Source of the DNA: Sipunculus nudus
Taxonomy: Eukaryota; Annelida; Sipuncula; Golfingiida; Sipunculidae
Direction: 5' to 3'
Assembly: GCA_026874595.1 (NCBI GenBank)
Contig: CM049310.1
Span: forward strand, 68,340,056 to 68,404,055
DNA length: 64,000 nucleotides
In this document: in pieces, positions 24,201 to 35,800 of the stretch
Layout: every line of letters starts with the position of its first letter
How positions within the stretch are numbered: the stretch's first letter is position 1
Made by a program: the position numbers and the translations under genes
The notes under the pieces: model-generated
Databases searched by the model: none
What the model was told of the DNA's origin: nothing
What the model saw: the letters and a program-made list of their open reading frames with translations, nothing else

Positions 24201-24699
24201 ACATTATAATCGATTCTTTTCTGTTGTTTACAGGTATACGTGTTTACTGTCTGGAATATAAAAGAAAGGTGACCGTATCTTTTAACATTATAATCGATTC
24301 TTTTCTGTTGTTTACAGGTATCCGTGTTAACTGTCTGGAATATAAAAGAAAGGTGACCGTATCTTTTAACATTATAATCGATTTTTTTCTGTTGTTTACA
24401 GGTATACGTGTTTACTGTCTGGAATATAAAAGAAAGGTGACCGTATCTTTTAACATTATAATCGATTCTTTTCTGTTGTTTACAGGTATCCGTGTTAACT
24501 GTCTGGAATATAAAAGAAAGGTGACAGTATCTTTTAACATTATAATCGATTCTTTTCTGTTGTTTACAGGTATACGTGTTTACTGTCTGGAATATAAAAG
24601 AAAGGTGACCGTATCTTTTAACATTATAATCGATTCTTTCTGTTGTTTACAGGTATCCGTGTTAACTGTTTGGATTATAAAAGAAAGGTAACCGTATCT
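15296..24699. repeat. 84-bp satellite array (about 112 copies) filling an intron
   Basis: Near-identical 84-bp units run without interruption for 9.4 kb. The intron between exons m and n is 9.74 kb, leaving only 166 bp and 169 bp of unique sequence at its ends. Variation is concentrated at a few sites (GTATACGTG/GTATCCGTG, GTTTAC/GTTAAC, GACCGT/GACAGT). Marker variants recur at fixed spacing: GACAGT followed by the TATCC...GTTAAC unit at 20239, 21919 and 23599, exactly 1,680 bp (20 units) apart. The unit is a multiple of three, so the plus strand shows open frames of 738 and 2,324 codons with a 28-residue period. They have no start-proximal unique sequence, no family match and lie antisense in an intron, so I do not call them genes. 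Confidence 0.97.
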
Positions 24700-24868
24700 G
24701 TTCCCTCTAGGGCGCAGCTGTTTGCTGCGGCTTTTTGACCCTGTAACTGTCATGTTTCTCTAAGATATAATGCTGCCATTGTTCTTATTATATGCTAAAT
24801 CAAGATAATAATACTCTCATTGCTTATTTGTCAGTAGGTTTTGGTGTGAATGGTTTTCCTCAGCTCAC

Positions 24869-24946
24869 CTGGTGTTTCAGCAGGGCACCGCTCGTTATTA
24901 GACTCGTGGGCGCGTCTCCTCGTAGTATCGTCTTTAGCTTTAAAGA
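24869..24946 (-). CDS. GARNL3: GARNL3-like gene, exon m (linker)
   Basis: Minus-strand exon of 78 bp (26 codons, phase 0 to 0), acceptor TTCCCAG, donor GTGAGC. It encodes SLKLKTILRGDAPTSLITSG and ALLKHQ. The motif LKLK.I.RGDAPTSL matches the GARNL3 linker just before the CNH domain. The 84-bp satellite begins about 170 bp after this donor. Confidence 0.92.
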
Positions 24947-25148
24947 CTGGGAAAAAAGAAGATACAAAATTAGGAAAATACGATATGGAGTCTTGAAAAT
25001 GGAATTTTTACAACGGAAGATCTCTCATTAATTAATAATGAAAGCAGGCAGTTTTAAAGTAGCCAGTAGTATTTGTCGTGTAATGAATATTAAGATTTCA
25101 CTTATAGAGAACTGGAACATGTTTTGTGTTCATACAAAGTGACCCTAC

Positions 25149-25256
25149 CTGACCTGTCCTCAAGAACTCCGCTTGTCGCGCCTCCTCTTTCCTTCTGGTT
25201 CCGTATACATTATCTGGAACGATGTCACTGAAGGCTCTTCTTGTTAACATATTGTT
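25149..25256 (-). CDS. GARNL3: GARNL3-like gene, exon l (linker)
   Basis: Minus-strand exon of 108 bp (36 codons, phase 0 to 0), acceptor TTATAG, donor GTAGGG. It encodes NNMLTRRAFSDIVPDNVYGT and RRKEEARQAEFLRTGQ. The RRKEEARQ.EF.R.GQ block is the conserved linker between the GAP and CNH domains. A GT five bases upstream could serve as an alternative donor, but only the chosen one keeps phase with exon m. Confidence 0.91.
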
Positions 25257-25734
25257 CTATAAAAATCAATAAACAATCCTAATTTTATTATTATCGTGGT
25301 TTTGAATACTTTATTTTTTCGGGACCACTGGGGTACAACTTTTTAAGTTGATAAAATACAAACAGATAATATATAATGTGTTATACCAGTCATAAACACA
25401 ACGAATGGTTCCTAAAAAAGTGTTGCTTATGATTTCATGATAATTTTGTGGTTCTCCCACTTATCCTGCCTTGTCTGTCGTTTAAGTTTTTCAGGAGATC
25501 ATATTACGCATGGATTATCTTTTGGGTTTTGATAACCCATTTTACATAATATTAGATAATATAACAATCTAATTTTAAAGTGGTGCTGATGTTCAGCTTT
25601 TATCATTTTATCAAGTGATCCCTTTGAGATTTCTGCTATTGATTTTGAGTCTGATCGATGTGTTATGTGCTTTAGAGGTATCCAGGTTATTTTGGATTGT
25701 AACAGTTTTTTTTTGTTTTCTGTGAGTGGATTAC
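25257..25734. other. Intron between exons k and l
   Basis: No features beyond the flanking splice signals. Confidence 0.55.
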
Positions 25735-25850
25735 CTTTGAGTTTTCCGGGAGATGATTTTGAGCGATTGTCTGAATGAGCATATCCAGCGTCCGCTCCCT
25801 CTTCTGTGAGAACACTGGCGTGTTGAAAGCTGCCTTCTCTCCGTTAATTA
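25735..25850 (-). CDS. GARNL3: GARNL3-like gene, exon k (end of Rap-GAP domain)
   Basis: Minus-strand exon of 116 bp, acceptor TTTGTCAG, donor GTAATC. Two bases complete a Leu codon, then INGEKAAFNTPVFSQKRERT and LDMLIQTIAQNHLPENSK, ending in phase 0. K(L)INGEKAA..., then a basic run and a leucine-rich helix, matches the terminal helix of the GAP domain. Confidence 0.93.
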
Positions 25851-26505
25851 CTGACAAAAACGGACACACACGGTATCAACAGTAGACAGACACCGTCTGA
25901 CATGTATGTTATACTTAATTCATTAACAGAATGCTTCCTAAAATGTAAGGAGACTTTCCTTTATATATTAAAAGTATTGTCTTTTCTTGATAATAAATTA
26001 TTTGTTTGTTCAATCGAAAATTTAACTGAAAAGATCCTTACTACATCAGCTGCTGGCATTTTAAGTGCTCGGCACGGAGCTTGTACCTGACATTTCTTTG
26101 AATGATATTCTTGATGAACTTGGAGGATATTTTAAATGTAACATAACACGTCGTAACATGTCGTGACAATGCCACGCCCAACACAATCAGACACCGCGTG
26201 CTGTCTTTGCCGAGGTCCGACTTGGACTGAGAAAGCCCTCAGTCTGCAAACACCTTTTACGAGGGAAGACCCCAGAGGGTTGTCTTCTCCGTGTTACTAT
26301 GGCAACGGCTGTGTTAAAGGCAAGACAAGGAAACATGCTCGATGTCCACATTTGCATTTTATCTCCTTTCAGCAGCAAACAAAGCCATTTCTTAATGTCC
26401 GTGATGTAGTGTTTCTAATAAAATGGAAATCATGAAAAACTTCGCGGATCACAAAAGTCACACAGAAACCATATGTATATATTAAATTACAAGATATATA
26501 TTTAC
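25851..26505. other. Intron between exons j and k
   Basis: Overlapping open frames at 25902-26090 (+) and 26163-26435 (+) show no family features. Nothing else seen. Confidence 0.55.
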
Positions 26506-26612
26506 ATTTGACAAGTAAAAAGTCTCTGAAAGCTTGATGATTTGTGAACACAGGCGGGCATGGCAAGGGAGGGCCGAACAATGGTACGGTCTCTGCAGAG
26601 AACACGTTGAGC
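26506..26612 (-). CDS. GARNL3: GARNL3-like gene, exon j (Rap-GAP domain, C-terminal part)
   Basis: Minus-strand exon of 107 bp, acceptor TTTACAG, donor GTAAAT. One base completes an Arg codon, then LNVFSAETVPLFGPPLPCPP and VFTNHQAFRDFLLVK, with one base left over. The sequence VP.FGPPLP.PP.F....FRDFLL.K is the classic end of the Rap-GAP domain. Confidence 0.95.
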
Positions 26613-27748
26613 CTGTAAACAACACAAAAATACGGTTAACTCGCTGTTTTTGTAGGCTGAATCACATTAAAGGGTGTTCAAGGTTACATAATGTGCAGAT
26701 ATAAATTAAGAAATTCATTAACATAAACGAAGTCACAAATATATAATAATAAAGGTTCGAAATTGGAAAGTTTTCTGACTGACAGTGGGTTTCGGGAAGG
26801 AAAAATGATACCCGGCGGCTTGTACTGGCCCCACATTAAAAAAATTTGAAACCCCATTTCACGGCTTTGTACCCATTTCACCATCACTCAGTTGGCAATT
26901 AACTAGATGACGCAACCATTCTTTTATTACGCAGCAAATAAGATACTTCCTTTATACCTGTGAGGTGCGATCTGTCTCAGACCCCGTAAAAATGATTACC
27001 AGTCACAAAGGGCAAGAGCTAACCTAATTTCGACGGACATCCTTCTACAATCTTTTTAATATAAATTGAACAATGATTTGTAGTTACCGGTGTACTTCGT
27101 GGTAAATTGACTAAAAGCAACTTGTTAAATGAGGTCACATTAATGTATCAACAGGACAGTTTGCAATTGTCCATTAACTGAATTTTACGAGGTCACCAGG
27201 TTTTTATTGAACCTAACATATTTCGAATTTCCCTGGTAACCACCAGTTTTAATTGTTGAAAATGACGAAAATTTAATCCATTTAGTCTGAAAGCTAGAGG
27301 TCCGACGGGCGACAAACGAAGATGGATTGACGTGCTTTCTATTTAATTAAGATAAAATAGCTGTGCTCGACCGCAAACTGTTACACCAGTCTGTCTGACA
27401 TCACCAGCATTCTACCTAACATGGTAAACTAAACTGTTATTTGCATCATTCCGACGTCATACACATGCTGCTTGGAAGTTCATATCACTGCGGTTTCAAT
27501 ACATACCGGCATTTAATAATGTTAGGAAGACTCCCAAACCTGAGCATTCGTCACGACTTGCATTCAAGATGAAGTATAGACACGATATATATCTTAGGAT
27601 ATATAACTCTGCGGAAGGTCTACCGTTGAATCGACCTATATGACCTATACATGTATATAATAACTTTCCTTTTTCATATATATAGACAATGTATATGATA
27701 TTTATTATAATAAACTTTTGACGATGAGAACAGTGATGATTGTATTAC
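26613..27748. other. Intron between exons i and j
   Basis: AT-rich unique sequence. No repeat family or RNA gene recognised. Confidence 0.55.
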
Positions 27749-27794
27749 CTATATGTGTCGCAGTCCTTGTTGTACGTAACTACGGCAAAAATAT
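27749..27794 (-). CDS. GARNL3: GARNL3-like gene, exon i (46-bp small exon)
   Basis: Minus-strand exon of only 46 bp, acceptor TCTTAG, donor GTAATAC. Two bases complete a His codon, 14 codons follow (IFAVVTYNKDCDTY), and two bases remain. It bridges exon h (HFT) and exon j, giving HIFAVVTYNKDCDTYRLN across the junctions, the expected Rap-GAP strand after the catalytic helix. It is too short for ORF-based detection; it is supported by splice sites, phase and conservation. Confidence 0.88.
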
Positions 27795-28233
27795 CTAAGA
27801 CCTGGTCAAGGAATCATTGAACATGACGCAAAAAAAATTACAGAGAAACGAGAAACAAAATTACAGAGCTTAACTCTTAAGAAATACCTAGTGTTCAAAT
27901 CCGACACCAACACAAGCTGCAAAGAAAGCCACATTTCTAAATAATTATCAGGAGTGCGTGTGTAAGAATTAAATACAATAATTGTCATTGTCATCTGATT
28001 CCAGACACTTAAGTCTTCTTATTGAAATGTTTATGAAGATTAGAAATATACAGCATGTGAAACCAAACTTTAGCTTGAAACACAGCCGTAACAAATACCA
28101 ATTTGTTTAAGATATTTTCAAATATTTGAAAATTATTTGTCTCTGAAACTTAGAGATTAATCCTGGTAGCACACCAGAGCTTGCTGATGTAGATTTAAGA
28201 ACTGGTTTACTGGTTAATCTGACAGAAGGATAC
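27795..28233. other. Intron between exons h and i
   Basis: Short AT-rich intron with no recognisable feature. Confidence 0.55.
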
Positions 28234-28345
28234 GAGTAAAATGTGTCTTCATCATGGAGGGTCTGAAGGAAGGGACTCGGTTGGTGTCACATTCCACGAA
28301 GACAATGTTGACAATGTCGTTACCTACATGTCGCTTTCTCTCAAC
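28234..28345 (-). CDS. GARNL3: GARNL3-like gene, exon h (Rap-GAP catalytic helix, Asn thumb)
   Basis: Minus-strand exon of 112 bp, acceptor CTCAACAG, donor GTATCC. Phase 0 start, ends with one base. It encodes VERKRHVGNDIVNIVFVECD, then a stretch ending SMMKTHFT. In Rap1GAP the Asn of the RHIGND motif is the 'asparagine thumb' that stimulates GTP hydrolysis on Rap; that Asn (GND) and the preceding KRH are present, so a GAP-competent domain is likely. The frame would run into TAA shortly after the donor, but using GTATCC joins to exon i and restores the conserved HIFA sequence. That is why I chose this donor. Confidence 0.93.
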
Positions 28346-29842
28346 CTGTTGAGTATGGAAGAAAAAAAAAACATTAAGGGGTGACGGTAAGCTGTATTCA
28401 AGGAGTTGTGTGGACCGACAACGTTGTGCTTTTTGTTCTAGAGACAAATGATACTGTACTATCCGATTTACATGGGCATAATGACTGTATCTTGTACACT
28501 CTCTCTTGCATAATCAGACTTTTTAAAAATAAATTTGAACCTATTTAAGGTGCAATAATTCCTAATTTATGAATGAAATATGAATATGAATGTTACCCAA
28601 TTTGTTTAACTGGCTTTTAAGAGAGAAACTGACTAATGAGAGCATGCCTTGTTTAACATATTCACACTGACAAAAGTACTATATATTCCCTTTCACCAAC
28701 CGGTGTCCACTTGTTTATCTGGAGATAATTTCCTTGAAGGTTTACATTATTCAAGAATTTCCTAGAAAGCTGCATATAGAAGTGAGGACCTTATATAAGA
28801 ATTACGAATTTTACATTAAATCTATAATTATATAGCATTCCTAATTATGGTATTCCTAGAAGGTAAGTATAATTGGTATAAATGAATATAAAGAGAGAAC
28901 ACCTTTCACTGATTACTACCGAGTACCAACAAGATATCTCACTTACTATATACTGGGAAATTTGAGAATATATACAGTGTAATGTGTATCCTTAAGGAAC
29001 TAATAGACTGTTCGTTATTCATTTGTCATATGCTGACTTAGGGCCCCTCGGCCGTAAATTTCTTGTTTCGAGCTGCTTATTAGAAGTCCGAGTCAACATA
29101 CATCCTGCAGCTCCCGAGGTCCTAGTTTATTTAAATCCTCATGATTTACCCAGTTGTCCAGTCTCCAGTTCGTTAGTTCAAAGCTTGAGGGAACAGTTAA
29201 CACCCGTTAACAGCTTAATGCAGTGGTATGTTCTTTATTTCTAACTACAAGGCACACATGCTACAGGAACACATTAACATGAATGTCCTAAGAACAGGAT
29301 TTGGTCGATTGTGATAAAAACTTTCCAAACAATGTTATGTTCTGTTTAAATGTTCAAGGAAACTTTATTCGTAAAACGTTCACCCATATAATTATGGTGC
29401 TGTCGTGTGACAAAAAGAAAGCTAGTTATATAAGATTGGAGAAAAACTTCAGGATAACAAACAATACGTAGTGGGACTTCTTATTCTGCCGCACCAGCTC
29501 CAAATGTTTTATTTACTTAAATCCACCTGCTGCAGAAAGCTAAGTGGAGACGCCTCTTACGGATCTGCTGGCTGCTGTAGAATATAACAATAAACCAGTC
29601 TTCAGTGACAATTAAGTAATCTCTTTTACTGGCATCCGTAGAATGCCAGTTCTAAAGATATCCCTATTCCAGAACATCACATGCCAGTTTCGAAATGTGA
29701 AGGACCGTTTCCGACTATTACGATCCATTAGCTCTAGAAATTTATGTTGCTGTTAAGAAAGGATTACGTTGAACTTTGACAAAAACGTCCCATAAATACT
29801 GGCCGCGGTCTATGAGCGATCTGCTTTTGTCTGAGACCCAAT
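28346..29842. other. Proximal part of the 10.7-kb intron between exons g and h
   Basis: AT-rich unique sequence. The open frame at 29023-29244 (+) is unsupported. Nothing else seen. Confidence 0.5.
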
Positions 29843-32800
29843 ACGTCCTGGTATGCCTCCTCTCTCACACTGTCACAAGTACGTCCGTGTGTGACTCGGC
29901 CATGCCTCCTCTCTAGCACTTTTAAAGGTAAGTACATGTGTAACTCGGTCATGCCTCCTCTCTCACACTGTCACAAGTACGTTCGTGTGTGACTCGGTCA
30001 TGCCTTCTCTCTAGCTGTCACATGTACGTCCGTGTGTGACTCGGTCATGCCTCCTCTCTAGCTGTCACAAGTACGTTCGTGTGTGACTCGGCCATGCCTC
30101 CTCTCTAGCTGTCACAAGTACGTTCGTGTGTGACTCGGTCATGCCTTCTCTCTAGCACTTTTAAAGGTACGTCCATGTGTAACTCGGTCATGCCTCCTCT
30201 CTCACACTGTCACAAGTACGTTCGTGTGTAACTCGGTCAAGCCTTCTCTCTAGCTGTCACAGGTACGTCCGTGTGTGACTCGTCCATGCGTCCTCTCTAG
30301 CACTTTTAAAGGTACGTCCATGTGTAACTCGGTCATGCCTCCTCTCTCACACTGTCTCAAGTACGTCCGTGTGTGACTCGTCCATGCCTCCTCTCTAGCA
30401 CTTTTAAAGGTACGTCCATGTGTGACTCGGTCATGCCTCCTCTCTCACACTGTCACAAGTACGTTCGTGTGTAACTCGGTCAAGCCTTCTCTCTAGCTGT
30501 CACAGGTACGTCCGTTTGTGACTCGTCCATGCCTCCTCTCTAGCACTTTAAAAGGAACGTCCATGTATGACTCAGTCATGCCTCCTCTCTAGCTGTCACG
30601 AGTACGTCCGTGTGTGACTCGGTCATGCCTCTCTCTAGCTGTCACAGGTACGTCCGTGTGTGACTCGGCCATGCCTCCTCTCTAGCACTTTTAAAGGAAC
30701 GTCCATGTGTGACTCGGTCATGCCTCCTCTCTCACACTGTCACAAGTCCGTTCGTGTGTGACTCAGTCATGCCTTCTCTCTAGCTGTCACAAGTACGTCC
30801 GTGTGTGACTCGTCCATGCCATTCTCTAGCTGTCACAATTACGTCCGTGTGTAATTCGGTCATGCCTTCTCTCTAGATGTCACAAGTATGTCCGTGTGTA
30901 ATTCGGTCATACCTCTTCTCTAGCTGTCACAAGTACGTTCGTGTGTGACTCGGCCATGCCTCCTCTCTAGCTGTCACAAGTACGTTCGTGTGTGACTCGG
31001 TCATGCCTTCTCTCTAGCACTTTTTAAGGTACGTCCATGTGTAACTCGGTCATGCCTTCTCTCTCACACTGTCACAATTACGTTCGTGTGTGACTCGGTC
31101 ATGCCTTCTCTCTCGCTGTCACAGGTACCTCCGTGTGTGACTCGTCCATGACTCCTCTCTAGCACTTTTAAAGGTACGTCCATGTGTAACTCGGTCATGC
31201 CTCCTCTCTCACACTGTCACAAGTACGTTCGTGTGTGACTCGGTCATGCCTTCTCTCTAGCTGTCACAGGTACGTCCGTGTGTGTCTCGTCCATGCCTCC
31301 TCTCTAGCACATTTAAAGGTAAGTCCATGTGTGACTCGGTCATGCCTCCTCTCTCACACTGTCACAAGTACGTTCGTGTGTGACTCGGTCATGCCTTCTC
31401 TCTAGCTGTCACAGGTACGTCCGTGTGTGACTCGGCCATGCCTCCTCTCTAGCACTTTTAAAGGAACGTCCATGTGTGACTCGGTCATGCCTCCTCTCTC
31501 ACGCTGTCACAAGTACGTCCGTGTGTAACTCGGCCATGCCTCCTCTCTAGCTGTCACAGGTACGTCCGTCTGTGACTCGGTCATACCTCTTCTCTAGCTG
31601 TCACAAGTACGTCCGCGTGTGACTCGGCCATGCGTTCTCTCTAGCACTTTTAAAGGTACGTCTATGTGTAACTCGGTCATGCCTCCTCTATCACACTGTC
31701 ACAAGTACGTCCGTGTGTGACTCGGTCATGCCTTCTCTCTAGCTGTCACAGGTACGTCCGTGTGTGACTCGTCCATGCCTCCTCTCTAGCACTTTTAAAG
31801 GTACGTCCATGTGTGACTCGGTCATGCCTCCTCTCTCACACTGTCACAAGTACGTTCGTGTGTGACTCGGTCATGCCTTCTCTCTAGCTGTCACAGGTAC
31901 GTCCGTGTGTGACTCGGCCATGCCTCCTCTCTAGCACTTTTAAAGGTACGTCCATGTGTGACTCGGTCATGCCTCCTCTCTCACACTGTCACAAGTACGT
32001 CCGTGTGTGACTCGGCCATGCCTCCTCTCTAGCTGTCACAGGTACGTCCGTCTGTGACTCGGCCATGCCTTCTCTCTAGTTGTCACAGGTACGTCCGTCT
32101 GTGACTCGGCCATGCCTTCTCTCTTGTTGTCACAGGTACGTCCGTGTGTAATTCGGTCATTTCTCCTCTCTAGCTGTCACAGGGACGTCCGTGTGTAATT
32201 CGGTCATGCCTTCTCTCTAGCTGTCACAAGTATGTCCGTGTGTGACATGGTCATGCCTTCTCTCTAGTTGTCACAAGTATGTCCGTGTGTAATTCGGTCA
32301 TACCTCCTCTCTGGCACTCTCAAAGGTACGTCCATGTGTGACTCGGCCATGCCTCCTCTCTAGCTGTCACAGGTACGTCTGTCTGTGACTCGGTCATGCC
32401 TTCTCTCTAGTTGTCACACGTACATCCGTGTGTGAATCGGTCATGCCTCCTCTCTAGCTGTCACAGGTACGTCCGTGTGTGACTCGTCCATGCCTCTTCT
32501 CTAGCTGTTACAATTACGTCCGTGTGTAATTCGGTCATGCCTTCTCTCTAGATGTCACAAGTATGTCCGTGTGTAATTCGGTCATACCTCTTCTCTAGCT
32601 GTCACAAGTACGTTCGTGTGTGACTCGGCCATGCCTCCTCTCTAGCTGTCACAAGTACGTTCGTGTGTGACTCGGTCATGCCTTCTCTCTAGCACTTTTT
32701 AAGGTACGTCCATGTGTAACTCGGTCATGCCTTCTCTCTCACACTGTCACAATTACGTTCGTGTGTGACTCGGTCATGCCTTCTCTCTCGCTGTCACAGG

Positions 32801-35800
32801 TACCTCCGTCTGTGACTCGCCATGACTCCTCTCTAGCACTTTTAAAGGTACGTCCATGTGTAACTCGGTCATGCCTCCTCTCTCACACTGTCACAAGTAC
32901 GTTCGTGTGTGACTCGGTCATGCCTTCTCTCTAGCTGTCACAGGTACGTCCGTCTGTGACTCGTCCATGCCTCCTCTCTAGCACTTTTAAAGGTAAGTCC
33001 ATGTGTGACTCGGTCATGCCTCCTCTCTCACACTGTCACAAGTACGTTCGTGTGTGACTCGGTCATGCCTTCTCTCTAGCTGTCACAGGTACGTCCGTTT
33101 GTGACTCGTCCATGCCTCCTCTCTAGCACTTTTAAAGGAACGTCCATGTATGACTCAGTCATGCCTCCTCTCTAGCTGTCACGAGTACGTCCGTGTTTGA
33201 CTCGGTCATGCCTCTCTCTAGCTGTCACAGGTACGTCCGTGTGTGACCCGGCCATGCCTCCTCTCTAGCACTTTTAAAGGAACGTCCATGTGTGACTCGG
33301 TCATGCCTCCTCTCTAACACTGTCACAAGTCCGTTCGTGTGTGACTCGGTCATGCCTTCTCTCTAGCTGTCACAAGTAGGTCCGTGTGTGACTCGTCCAT
33401 GCCTCTTCTCTAGCTGTCACAATTACGTCCGTGTGTAATTCGGTCATGCCTTCTCTCTAGATGTCACAAGTATGTCCGTGTGTAATTCGGTCATACCTCT
33501 TCTCTAGCTGTCACAAGTACGTTCGTGTGTGACTCGGCCATGCCTCCTCTCTAGCTGTCACAAGTACGTTCGTGTGTGACTCGGTCATGCCTTCTCTCTA
33601 GCACTTTTTAAGGTACGTCCATGTGTAACTCGGTCATGCCTTCTCTCTCACACTGTTACGTTCGTGTTTGACTCGGTCATGCCTTCTCTCTAGCTGTCAC
33701 AGGTACCTCCGTGTGTGACTCGTCCGTGGCTCCTCTCTAGCACTTTTAAAGGTACGTCCATGTGTAACTCGGTCATGCCTCCTGTCTCACACTGTCACAA
33801 GTACGTTCGTGTGTGACTCGGTCATGCCTTCTCTCTAGCTGTCACAGGTACGTCCGTGTGTGACTCGTCCATGCCTCCTCTCTAGCACTTTTAAAGGTAA
33901 GTCCATGTGTGACTCGGTCATGCCTCCTCTCTCACACTGTCACAAGTACGTTCGTGTGTGACTCGGTCATGCCTTCTCTCTAGCTGTCACAGGTACGTCC
34001 GTGTGTGACTCGGCCATGCCTCCCCTCTAGCACTTTTAAAGGAACGTCCATGTGTGACTCGGTCATGCCTCCTCTCTCACGCTGTCACAAGTACGTCCGT
34101 GTGTAACTCGGCCATGCCTCCTCTCTAGCTGTCACAGGTACGTCCGTCTGTGACTCGGCCATGCCTCTTCTCTAGCTGTCAAAATTACGTCCGTGTGTAA
34201 TTCGGTCATGCCTTCCCTCTAGATGTCACAAGTATGTCCGTGTGTAATTCGGTCATACCTCTTCTCTAGCTGTCACAAGTAAGTCCGCGTGTGACTCGGC
34301 CATGCGTTCTCTCTAGCACTTTTAAAGGTACGTCTATGTGTAACTCGGTCATGCCTCCTCTCTCACACTGTCACAAGTACGTCCGTGTGTGACTCGGTCA
34401 TGCCTTCTCTCTAGCTGTCACAGGTACGTCCGTGTGTGACTCGTCCATGCCTCCTCTCTAGCACTTTTAAAGGTACGTCCATGTGTGACTTTGTCATGCC
34501 TCCTCTCTCACACTGTCACAAGTACGTTCGTGTGTGACTCGGTCATGCCTTCTCTCTAGCTGTCACAGGTACGTCCGTGTGTGACTCGGCCATGCCTCCT
34601 CTCTAGCACTTTTAAAGGTACGTCCATGTGTGACTCGGTCATGCCTCCTCTCTAGCACTTTTAAAGGTACGTCCATGTGTGACTCGGTCATGCCTCCTCT
34701 CTCACACTGTCACAAGTACGTCCGTGTGTGACTCGGCCATGCCTCCTCTCTAGCTGTCACAGGTACGTCCGTCTGTGACTCGGCCATGCCTTCTCTCTAG
34801 TTGTCACAGGTACGTCCGTCTGTGACTCGGCCATGCCTTCTCTCTTGTTGTCACAGGTACGTCCGTGTGTAATTCGGTCATTTCTCCTCTCTAGCTGTCA
34901 CAGGGACGTCCGTGTGTAATTCGGTCATGCCTTCTCTCTAGCTGTCACAAGTATGTCCGTGTGTGACATGGTCATGCCTTCTCTCTAGTTGTCACAAGTA
35001 TGTCCGTGTGTAATTCGGTCATACCTTCTCTCTGGCACTCTCAAAGGTACGTCCATGTGTGACTCGGCCATGCCTCCTCTCTAGCTGTCACAGGTACGTC
35101 TGTCTGTGACTCGGTCATGCCTTCTCTCTAGTTGTCACACGTACATCCGTGTGTGAATCGGTCATGCCTCCTCTCTAGCTGTCACAGGTACGTCCGTGTG
35201 TGACTCGTCCATGCCTCTTCTCTAGCTGTTACAATTACGTCCGTGTGTAATTCGGTCATGCCTTCTCTCTAGATGTCACAAGTATGTCCGTGTGTAATTC
35301 GGTCATACCTCTTCTCTAGCTGTCACAAGTACGTTCGTGTGTGACTCGGCCATGCCTCCTCTCTAGCTGTCACAAGTACGTTCGTGTGTGACTCGGTCAT
35401 GCCTTCTCTCTAGCACTTTTTAAGGTACGTCCATGTGTAACTCGGTCATGCCTTCTCTCTCACACTGTCACAATTACGTTCGTGTGTGACTCGGTCAAGC
35501 CTTCTCTCTCGCTGTCACAGGTACCTCCGTCTGTGACTCGTCCATGACTCCTCTCTAGCACTTTTAAAGGTACGTCCATGTGTAACTCGGACATGCCTCC
35601 TCTCTCACACTGTCACAAGTACGTTCGTTTGTGACTCGGTCATGCCTTCTCTCTAGCTGTCACAGGTACGTCCGTCTGTGACTCGTCCATGCCTCCTCTC
35701 TAGCACTTTTAAAGGTAAGTCCATGTGTGACTCGGTCATGCCTCCTCTCTCACACTGTCACAAGTACGTTCGTGTGTGACTCGGTCATGCCTTCTCTCTA

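Noticed and set aside
17717-24691. Open frame of 2,324 codons as a giant repeat protein
   Set aside because: Same array; starts at an internal Met created by a stop-containing unit and ends where the array decays. Replacement changes and stops are tolerated.
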